Shown here: positions 1 to 7,300 of the stretch, one piece after another
How positions within the stretch are numbered: position 1 is the stretch's first letter
Layout: the number at the start of each line of letters is the position of its first letter
Source of the DNA: an uncultured Lachnospiraceae bacterium
Lineage (GTDB): Bacteria; Bacillota; Clostridia; Lachnospirales; Lachnospiraceae
Reading direction: 5' to 3'
NCBI GenBank assembly: GCA_902782655.1
Contig: CACZNY010000003.1
Coordinates: 1-8,001, forward strand
DNA length: 8,001 nt
Notes under the pieces: generated by a model
The model's input: the letters and a program-made list of their open reading frames with translations, nothing else
The model's database searches: none
What the model was told of the DNA's origin: nothing
Translations under genes and position numbers: made by a program

Positions 1-57
1 GCCACGCTTGACGAAACGGTTCATATATGGCATTTTTATGAAAAAAGACTCAGATAA
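1..57 (+). CDS. C-terminal tail of an unidentified upstream gene (partial)
   Basis: The first reading frame is open from the window edge and ends with TAA at 55-57. It gives 18 residues, ATLDETVHIWHFYEKRLR. A stop followed within 8 bases by a hairpin is what the end of a real gene usually looks like, which is the main support. The tail is aromatic and basic. I do not recognise the family; a transposase tail is possible but cannot be shown from 18 residues. The frame could also be a chance opening. Confidence 0.35.
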   Translation, partial: ATLDETVHIWHFYEKRLR

Positions 58-84
58 AAAAAATGCAGGCTTTTCAAGGCCTGC
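56..84 (-). terminator. Rho-independent terminator, best read on the minus strand
   Basis: A perfect 6-bp stem (GCAGGC at 65-70 pairing with GCCTGC at 79-84) encloses an 8-base loop. On the minus strand the stem is followed almost at once by eight T (the A-run at 56-63), the classic intrinsic terminator form. On the plus strand the stem is followed by GAAAGATTTTC, a much poorer U-tract. Even so, its position just after the stop at 55-57 suggests it may serve the upstream plus-strand gene too, as a bidirectional terminator. No convincing minus-strand gene is seen to the right. Confidence 0.5.
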
Positions 85-185
85 GAAAGATTTTCATTTA
101 TTCAACTGTCAAAGAACCGAGAAGGGTAGTAATATGGATGCCGGCTGATTCGGGAAGACTGCTTTCCCGGGCAGAGATAGATGCT

Positions 186-214
186 TTGATCACAGAATCT
201 CAAGCATATAAAAT
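186..214 (+). promoter_or_regulatory. Weak candidate sigma-A promoter
   Basis: TTGATC at 186-191 (four of six consensus -35 bases) is followed after 17 bases by TAAAAT at 209-214 (five of six -10 bases). Transcription would start near 221 and would cover the small frameshifted gene and the two large genes. The match is modest in an AT-rich stretch, so chance is a real alternative. No better sigma-A pair was found between here and 464. Confidence 0.25.
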
Positions 215-261
215 TATTAGCAGGTTTTTTCGACTAAGGATAATGAAAAATAAGGAGTATT

Positions 262-412
262 ATGGGATTATTTGACAAGATGCTGAAAACCCGCAACGAG
301 GATCATTGGTCAAGAGAAAAGATAGAAGCAATATGCTTTTACGCAGGATCCGGATAATATCGGAAGAATGATCGACGGTAAGTATCTGATCTTTAAGACA
401 TCCGAATGGTAA
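262..412 (+). pseudogene. Small gene of about 50 codons, apparently frameshifted
   Basis: ATG at 262 has AAGGAG at 252-257 as ribosome binding site, with a short 4-base gap. The frame reads MGLFDKMLKTRNEDHWSREKIEAICFYAGSG and stops at 355-357. In the +1 frame, open from 326 to the TAA at 410-412, the reading is KQYAFTQDPDNIGRMIDGKY followed by LIFKTSEW, which looks more protein-like than the end of the first frame. Joining the two near 316-326 needs the loss of one base and gives a soluble, charged product of about 50 residues. I do not recognise it. It could be a decayed gene, a sequencing error in an intact small gene, or just the 31-residue ORF. It lies upstream of the large secreted proteins in the same direction, with no sign of a shared function. 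Confidence 0.35.
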
Positions 413-426
413 AGAAGACAGAAGGG

Positions 427-442
427 TTTAACCTTTGTTAAA
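427..442 (+). promoter_or_regulatory. Short dyad in the leader of the first large gene
   Basis: TTTAAC and GTTAAA form a perfect 6-bp inverted repeat around CTTT, ending 21 bases before the start codon at 464. It could be an operator half-site pair or a small mRNA hairpin just above the ribosome binding site. The stem is AT-rich and weak, and no regulator gene is in the window. Confidence 0.25.
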
Positions 443-450
443 TACAGAGT

Positions 451-457
451 GAGAGGG
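451..457 (+). promoter_or_regulatory. Ribosome binding site for the first large gene
   Basis: GAGAGGG lies 6 bases before ATG 464. It is a slightly weaker match to the anti-Shine-Dalgarno sequence than the AGGAGG used by the second gene. It supports 464 as the start, which is also the ATG that puts the basic n-region directly ahead of the hydrophobic signal segment. Confidence 0.65.
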
Positions 458-463
458 ATTTGA

Positions 464-3400
464 ATGAGAAGAAAAAAACATACCGGAAGAATACTGGCGA
501 TCATAGTGATTACAGCTTGTTTTACAGGTGATGTATACGGAACGGGTATTACGACGTATGCCTCTGAGCTTATATCGGATGACTCCCTGATCCAGGAAGA
601 TATATCCAGGGCTTCCGTATATCTGTCTGACATCCCGGAGGATGCCGATGAGGTCAATGCTGATATGGTAAGTTCCGAACCTTCGGCAGCATCGGTAGCC
701 TATCAGACGGGTGTAGCAACTGTCGGGGAGTTCGTCCCCTACGGTAAGGCGCTCGCACCAATGCTCAACGCATTCGGCGCGTCACTTAACAGCGGCACGT
801 CAACCGAGGATGTAAGCAAAGCCATAAACAGTATAAACAAAGAGGTGAACGGGCTCAGCGCCCAGCTTTCCGATTTTCGTTCGGATATGGATCAAAAGAT
901 GAATGAGCTGAAAAGCAAAATGTCAAAAGAGATCAATACCGCTTTGGATAAGGTGAGGAATAACATCTTCATAAACGGTGTCGGATCCGAGCTTGACATC
1001 CTTCATACCCAGGTGAGCGGCATAGCCGCCAGGATTGACACGATAACCGGTAACAGTGACCTGTCCGAACAGGCGAAGGCCATCGAGATAGCATCCCAGA
1101 TTGGTGATTACAGGGATTGGGATGACCCGCAGAATGCGCTTTACAGGTTCAATAACCTCTCGGATCTCCTTGCGGGATCTACCTATCGGGATACAAACGG
1201 ACGAAATCTTTATAAAGTGTTATATGATAATGCAGCCCTTGACAGCATGTTCTCGTCGGAAGCTTATGACAGGATAGACCCTTATATGGAGCGTGTCGTA
1301 TATGAATACTGGTACTCATACACTGTGCTGGCCCAATGCCTGTCTGCGCACCTTACAGTATCCCGTATGACGGATGATGAGGCCCGTGCTCTCGGTGATA
1401 CTCTGTATCATCGATACAAAGACTGCAAGACACGAACGAGTCTTGTGAAGGATGAAGTTGACGGGATCAATAAGGAACTTTTGGATGCCGATGATGCTTC
1501 AAGCGTTATCAGTATGTATTCCTCATTTAAGTATAAGAAAGATTATGAAAGATATATTTTTATAGACGGCGGTAAGACGGAGATCGCTGTCTCCGATAAG
1601 CTGGTTAAATATGTTAACCCCTCGGTGTCCAAAACAAGGGTAGGTAATTCTTACGCGGGGGTATTGTCTTTTGATACATTGAAAGGACAATGGTATCTGA
1701 ACTCCTCTTACAGACAATATTACGCAGATGCGGTTGCCTTTGTGGAGGGTAAGAACAATCTTGAAACCGGTTATATAAAGGATATGTACGAACATGTACT
1801 GAACCTTCCGTCGCAGATCACATTTTATAATTATGTCGTGAACAACGGCTTTTCTGTTCCCTCCCGAGACGGCTTCCTTGCGATCGGCTCCATGAATAAG
1901 TCGCCGGTCAGTTATACACAGGACAGGTATTGGGGATGTCTGTTCAATTACCCAACCTTTTATTTGAGTATGCCGGGAAATCCAAAAACCGAGAGGGATG
2001 TGTGCTCTTTAGGTGTATCAACCCAGACAATAAAGACTAAGGATGGCGGGATCGATACGGAATACACAAAAAATGGCCGCAAATACTGGACTACACATAA
2101 TTATGTGTATTGTACTCCCTCGGGGACAGCTTTTCTGGGATTTGAGAAAGTTAACCGCGAACAGATGCCTTCAACCGCGCAGGAAGTCCTAAAATTGCTG
2201 GGGAAATTGCCGGATGATCCGGCCGAACCGGTCGACCCGGCGGACAAAACGGAGTATTCCGTGTCCATAGGCGATTTCGGACAGGCCTACGAGCTGTATC
2301 AGCAATATGACCTTGGTTCACACTCCGTTACCTTCAAAACCTCAGACGGGAAAACCATTTCACCCGATAAGATGCAGAAACTCTCTGACGGTAGATATTA
2401 TGACTGGCAGTTCGAGGGAAAAGCCGCCCCTGCGTATAGTGGGGGGAATACTGTAATATTCCATAAAGACGGACCATGCCGAGCCCGTGTATATGCCAGG
2501 AACCCGGAGGGCAAGAACATTTATTCCGAGTGGAAGCAGATCACCGTACTAAAAAATCATGTCAGCGATCTTCTGAAGTATTATTACGAAAAACCTAGGA
2601 CCGTGAATGTAGGATTAAATACAAAGATCAAGGCAGGTTCGTATCTTCCGTCTGCTCCCGTGTCGACGCTTCCGCATATGGCGCCCGCGTATCATACGTA
2701 TTTCGAATCAATGGAAACACCCTCGGACGGCATTGAACTAAACGTCAATACCGGAGAAGCCGTATTCACGAAGAGCGGAACCTACCACATAAGGGTTAAG
2801 GCTCTGGAGTATTTAAAGAAGCACGACTATGCCTACAGCAAATGGGTAGTTTTTACGGCTAAAGCTCCCGATGAACCGGTCAGCATGGTCTTTCTTGATT
2901 CTGACGGAACAAAGCTCCATGAAATATCAAATGCTGCGGGCACCGAACTGGAAGAAAGTGAGATTCCGGACGGCGTTGAATTCTACTGGAGGAACAAACT
3001 GAACCTTAACGGTGAAGAGGATGATGTTATACCCCAGACAAGGGAGGGATTTATCTTTGACGGCTGGGACCTTGTGGAAGATACGGGCATGCCTGACGGT
3101 GAGGCGGAAGAAGTGCCCCTGACCATACCTGAAGGGGATATGACCTATGTCGCCATATGGAAGCGAACGATCAAGGACGGATATATTACGGTTGAGAATG
3201 CATCAGACCTGAAAAAAGCGATATCGGAAACACCTGCCGGTGAAATGGCGAAGATCGCTTTTGCAAATGATATCACTCTTGACAGGCTTGACCTGCCAAA
3301 ATCAGGCGCATCAGGCATAGTGATTGACGGCATGGGGCATACCCTTGTATTTACGGGAAATGTTTCTCTGAAATCTCAGGGAAATTATCCGCTCGCATTT

Positions 3401-4348
3401 GAAGATATAAATATAAAAGCCGAAGATGCAAAGGGAAAGGCCGGAAACATTGCTATCACAGCCGGTGCAGGCGGGCTTACCCTTGATAAGGCTGTATTCA
3501 CGGGCAGGAACATAAACGTAAATGCATCAAAGGGCAGCCTGACCCTTAAAGATATCATGGAAGGAAACCTTAAGGTCAAAGGCAGCCCCCGCACTTCTCT
3601 TACGCTCGAAGGCAGGGTAACTGCCGGCACGATAGCGGGCTTTGGAAATGCAACCTTAACCGGCAGCCTTACTCCTGTAAAAATACTTAAGGTCAAAAAA
3701 CTTAATATCGGAACCAACGGAGTATTAAATGCAGGTGCGAATACGGACATAAGTATCTCTGCAGGTATATCGGGTGCGGGAACCATCAGGCTATCGCAGG
3801 GATTTAAGCCTATAAAGGTTGGAAAGTCAAACTCCGGCAGCATCGTCCTTGCTTCGGAAAAAACCATAGATGAATATACGGTGATCTTTAACAGCAGCGA
3901 TAAAAATATAGACCGCATATTCGAAACCGGCTGTATATCACCGGAGGTTACGGACGGAAACTACGGATACGGACTTAAGAACACAAGAGGCCGCGTCTGC
4001 CTCCGCGCTTTTAAGATAAGGTGCGGGTCAAAGACCTACTGTGAGTGGAAGGACTGTATTGCCGATATAAACAAAGAAAAAACAGCCGCCGCCAAAACGG
4101 TGACTCTGCTCGGGAATATACACATGGATAAGGCTTTAACGCTTCCGGCAAAGGGTAAGTGTACAACACTTACAATAAACGGGAACGGACACATACTGAC
4201 CTTTGCAGGCAGGACGGTTACGATAGGATGTGATCTTGTGCTTAAGAGCATTACTTTAAGTTCTGCCAATTCTTCCTGGGTCCTTAAACAAAACGGCTAT
4301 AAGGCAGTACACAATACTGCAGTACTAAACGGATGCACTGTGAGATAG
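464..4348 (+). CDS. Giant secreted multidomain protein: helical N-terminus, Ig-like modules, InlB B-type repeat, beta-helix
   Basis: This 1294-residue protein is probably exported; its function is unknown. A basic start (RRKK) and a hydrophobic stretch end in TTYA|SE, a signal peptidase I site after residue 33. ITAC at 16-19 also fits a lipobox. After an acidic linker come a Gly/Ala-rich hydrophobic segment (80-112), a coiled coil (about 113-169) and a helical domain to about 345. Residues 345-582 are a central region unlike anything I recognise. A proline-rich linker (583-596) leads to two beta modules ending in SEWKQITV (W690) and SKWVVFTA (W794). Next is an InlB B/Flg_new-type repeat (806-900) with FDGWD at 865-869, then a repetitive beta-helix-like region (905-1294). 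Cysteines 1187, 1193 and 1198 flank a conserved YCEWxDC. There is no LPXTG motif, C-terminal membrane helix or visible catalytic motif. The downstream gene is a paralogue. An adhesin or a toxin-like effector are the main options. Confidence 0.95.
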   Translation: MRRKKHTGRILAIIVITACFTGDVYGTGITTYASELISDDSLIQEDISRASVYLSDIPEDADEVNADMVSSEPSAASVAYQTGVATVGEFVPYGKALAPMLNAFGASLNSGTSTEDVSKAINSINKEVNGLSAQLSDFRSDMDQKMNELKSKMSKEINTALDKVRNNIFINGVGSELDILHTQVSGIAARIDTITGNSDLSEQAKAIEIASQIGDYRDWDDPQNALYRFNNLSDLLAGSTYRDTNGRNLYKVLYDNAALDSMFSSEAYDRIDPYMERVVYEYWYSYTVLAQCLSAHLTVSRMTDDEARALGDTLYHRYKDCKTRTSLVKDEVDGINKELLDADDASSVISMYSSFKYKKDYERYIFIDGGKTEIAVSDKLVKYVNPSVSKTRVGNSYAGVLSFDTLKGQWYLNSSYRQYYADAVAFVEGKNNLETGYIKDMYEHVLNLPSQITFYNYVVNNGFSVPSRDGFLAIGSMNKSPVSYTQDRYWGCLFNYPTFYLSMPGNPKTERDVCSLGVSTQTIKTKDGGIDTEYTKNGRKYWTTHNYVYCTPSGTAFLGFEKVNREQMPSTAQEVLKLLGKLPDDPAEPVDPADKTEYSVSIGDFGQAYELYQQYDLGSHSVTFKTSDGKTISPDKMQKLSDGRYYDWQFEGKAAPAYSGGNTVIFHKDGPCRARVYARNPEGKNIYSEWKQITVLKNHVSDLLKYYYEKPRTVNVGLNTKIKAGSYLPSAPVSTLPHMAPAYHTYFESMETPSDGIELNVNTGEAVFTKSGTYHIRVKALEYLKKHDYAYSKWVVFTAKAPDEPVSMVFLDSDGTKLHEISNAAGTELEESEIPDGVEFYWRNKLNLNGEEDDVIPQTREGFIFDGWDLVEDTGMPDGEAEEVPLTIPEGDMTYVAIWKRTIKDGYITVENASDLKKAISETPAGEMAKIAFANDITLDRLDLPKSGASGIVIDGMGHTLVFTGNVSLKSQGNYPLAFEDINIKAEDAKGKAGNIAITAGAGGLTLDKAVFTGRNINVNASKGSLTLKDIMEGNLKVKGSPRTSLTLEGRVTAGTIAGFGNATLTGSLTPVKILKVKKLNIGTNGVLNAGANTDISISAGISGAGTIRLSQGFKPIKVGKSNSGSIVLASEKTIDEYTVIFNSSDKNIDRIFETGCISPEVTDGNYGYGLKNTRGRVCLRAFKIRCGSKTYCEWKDCIADINKEKTAAAKTVTLLGNIHMDKALTLPAKGKCTTLTINGNGHILTFAGRTVTIGCDLVLKSITLSSANSSWVLKQNGYKAVHNTAVLNGCTVR
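4304..4320 (+). repeat. Small hairpin just before the end of the first large gene
   Basis: GCAGTA and TACTGC form a perfect 6-bp inverted repeat with a 5-base loop, 25 bases before the stop codon. TACTGCAGTA at 4315-4324 is itself a 10-bp palindrome, so alternative pairings exist. There is no T-run, so it is not a terminator. It may affect mRNA structure near the coupled start of the next gene, or be chance. Confidence 0.3.
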
Positions 4349-4352
4349 GAGG
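4347..4352 (+). promoter_or_regulatory. Strong ribosome binding site overlapping the upstream stop codon
   Basis: A perfect AGGAGG begins on the second base of the TAG stop (4346-4348) of the first large gene and sits 7 bases before ATG 4360. Ribosomes finishing the first gene would cover this site, which suggests translational coupling. The spacing favours ATG 4360 over the adjacent in-frame ATG at 4363, which would be 10 bases away. Confidence 0.85.
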
Positions 4353-4359
4353 CAGACAT

Positions 4360-7300
4360 ATGATGAACGGATATACATTGCGCAGACCGGCCGCAATAGC
4401 CATTGCTTTTGCATTGATCCTGGGCGAACTTCCCTTAACAGGAGTTAAGGTCTGTGCGGCACAGCCTGATATTATATTTTCCGGCCGGGAACCGGAAATC
4501 ATCGAAGACCTTTCGGAAGACAATTCCCCTGAACTTGCAGGAAATAAAAAGGAAGATACTATCATCTGGCAGACAGGTGTTGCGGTCATCGGTGAGCTGA
4601 TCCCGGGCGGGAAGGCTCTTGCACCTGCCCTTAATGCGCTGGGGGCGGCATACGGTCTTGGAAACAGCGGCATTACAAATGAAGAGCTTATAAAAAAGCT
4701 AAAGGACATGAGCAAAGAGATAAGCTCTCTGAGTAAAGATATCTCCTCGTTTCGCAATGAAATGAATGAAAGGCTTGATAAATTTGAGAGGGAAATGTCG
4801 GATGAGATCGAAACAGCCCTTAACAGGATAAAAAATGATATCTTCACAGATGGTGTGGGGTCAGAGCTTGATACAATACACGAACAGATTAACGGCAGGA
4901 ACGGCATCGCCAGAAAGATCGAAGTGATCAACTCCGACGACACCATGAGTGAAGAGGAGAAAAACATTGAGATCGCATATCTTATAGGCAATGACAAGGA
5001 TTGGAACAATACCGGCAATGTGATCTACAGGTTCCGGCTTATCGGAAACCTCCTGGCGGGACAGACCTATCGCGACACGGCGGGCCGCAACCTCTATCAG
5101 GTTCTTTATGATGATGCCGCAAAAGAAGCTATGATGAGCGGTGAGGCATACAACAGGATAAAACCATACATAGACAGGGTTATGGCTGAATATTTCTACT
5201 CATATTCCGCTCTGCTTGAATGCCTGAACGCTTCACTGTATGTTTCCATGATGACAGATGAACAGGTCAGCAGGATCAGGGAAACGGATGATGTGGAGTA
5301 CGAAAGATACCTGAAGTGCTACGTACCTGCCGATCTTGTGGAACAACAGCTTGACAGCATCGACGCACAACTGCTGGATGCCGGGAACCCCAACAGCATA
5401 ATAAGCCTCTACAGTGTATTCTGTCATAAGATAAAGAATAAAAGCACAGTTTATATAGATATGGGACAGGCAGAGATACCGCTTTCAAGTAAGCTTGACA
5501 GGGTAGAAAATCCATGGACCGGGAAAAGGTCCCACAATAATGTAATGAATGAAGGATATTATACGGAATATGTAAGCGGCTGGCATACGAAGGAGTGTTA
5601 CAGTGACTATTACAGTAAAGTGTCTGATCTTGTTGGCTCAGATGAACATCTTACACCCGGGCAGATAAAGAAGATATATGATCATATAAATGAGACATCA
5701 CCGGATGTTTCAATGCTTCAGTATCTGAATGAAGCCGGCTTTATGACCGATGAATTCGATAATTACAGTTCATGCTTTGCATTAAGCGGTCTGTCATCGG
5801 AAACCAATACATCCGCAAATATTCACAGCTGCCGTTACGGCTTTGACACGGTTCATGCCACAGTGGCCGGAGACGGGGTATGCTTTGAGGCTCCCTGCGA
5901 ACTTACCATGGAATATACGGGGATCTCCGAAGCAGGCGGCGGTCCGGGTAATGGTTCTCCGGCCTGGTTTGTATATTCCACTCTAAATGATCTCAGTTAT
6001 CTTGGACTGAGGATAACCGATGACAATGAGGAAATGCCCGAGACTGCAGAGCAGGTGATGGAGCTTTTCCATACAGACTATACTGCCGTTATCGAAGATA
6101 TCACTGATGACTTTGAACTATATCAGAAATACGGCCCTGATGATATTCCGGTGAGTTTTTATGACGCCGAGGGCAGCAAGATCACCGAAGAATCACTCGG
6201 AACAGACCAAAACGGGAAGCATTACAGGATTTGCACGGACGCCTCTCCCTTAGTCAGGACGGACGGATCTTTTATCATGTTCATGGCGCCGGGGACTGCG
6301 GATATCCATGTTGAAGCCGTTGACCCTTCGGGCAGGGTATTCACATCCCAAAGCGTTCAGATAAACTGCAGGGATATCCATGAAAGCTCTTATCTAAAAG
6401 CCATGCAGACAGCTGACTGCAGTCAGCCGCTGAATGTGTATATAAATACAGATACTTCTTATGATCTGAACGAGCTTATCGGACCATCATTTATTAAATC
6501 CGGTGATGGGACTGCAGGCGATATTCTTCCCGTGTGGGAGTCGGGAGAGACGCCCGGGGACGGAATAGTCCTTGATAAGAACGGCAGAGTGACTTTTTCA
6601 AAGAGAGGGATCTATCATATCAGGTTCAAAGGCATTGACGATACCGGTGACTATGCCTACGGGGAGTGGAATATTGTTGTGGCCAGGGACCGCGACGAGT
6701 ATTACACCATGACTTTCCATGACGGAGATGGCGCTGAGATATACAGAGTAACCGGCAAGGAGGGAAGTGCGATCAACCTTGATGAAGATGCCATATCTTT
6801 GGTAAGGCCCGGTTATGCCTTTGACGGCTGGGACCGGAAAAACAGTGAGGATGATGAGATTCCTTCACTTATGCCCGGAGAACATACAGGTTTTTATTCC
6901 CGGTGGACCAGAACGGTACCGGACGGATATACAGTTATAGCTGACGCAGAGTCATTTGTTAAGGCCCTGTCCCTTGCCCCTGAATCCGAAACAACTCATC
7001 TTGCCCTTACAAATGATATCACGGTCAAAAAGCCTTATCTTCCCAAGGCAAAAGATGCCGTGATCGTGATAGACGGCCTTGAGCATACGCTCACATTTAC
7101 AGGTGATGCAGCCATCACTCTCAGGGCTTCCCAGAGCCTTACTCTCAGGGATATAAGTATAAAGTCCGATAAGAAAGGCAGGACAGGCAATGTATCAATA
7201 ACCGCTGCTGCGGGCCCGCTTACGCTTGATAATGTGAGCTTTGAATGTAAACAGGCGATTATAAAAGCCGCAAAGGGTGACCTTGCGGTCAATAATACAG

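Larger units (their letters stand above)
58..463. other. Intergenic region upstream of the two large genes
   Basis: About 400 bases without a convincing intact gene. It holds the hairpin at 65-84, a weak promoter candidate at 186-214, a small gene that seems frameshifted (262-412) and a dyad at 427-442. A frame from ATG 138 to TGA 273-275 (45 codons, GAAGGG at 121-126 as a distant ribosome binding site) contains LLSRAEIDALI, but its end runs through the ribosome binding site of the next frame, so it is not called. The block around 95-120 resembles, from memory, sequence often seen beside insertion sequences in gut Firmicutes; no element or terminal repeat can be defined here. Confidence 0.6.

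Noticed and set aside
85..130. Possible insertion sequence end
   Set aside because: The block around 95-120 seemed familiar as a flank of gut Firmicutes transposases, but no terminal inverted repeat, target duplication or transposase motif can be shown in the window.
63..275. Plus-strand frame of 70 codons
   Set aside because: Its ATG lies within the terminator hairpin region, it has no ribosome binding site, and its last codons run through the ribosome binding site of the frame at 262.
310..657. Minus-strand open frame of 115 codons across the start of the first large gene
   Set aside because: It overlaps the signal peptide and leader of a well-supported gene and has no credible start context. 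It would, however, point toward the minus-strand terminator at 56-84, so it was considered.
3385..3918. Minus-strand open frame of 177 codons, with a similar one of 164 codons at 7035-7529
   Set aside because: Both are antisense to the beta-helix regions of the two large genes. Their composition follows from the sense codons.
4036..4269. Minus-strand frames at 4036-4269 and 7776-8000 that resemble each other (both contain LLSTRSH, PFIVSV and end SAIQSFHSQ)
   Set aside because: The likeness only mirrors the sense-strand paralogy of the YCEWxDC and G-x-GH regions. It is not evidence for a conserved antisense gene.
4284..5018. Minus-strand open frame of 244 codons
   Set aside because: It lies antisense to the end of the first large gene and the start of the second, is Ser/Leu/Ile-rich as antisense shadows often are, and has no ribosome binding site or neighbour to support it.
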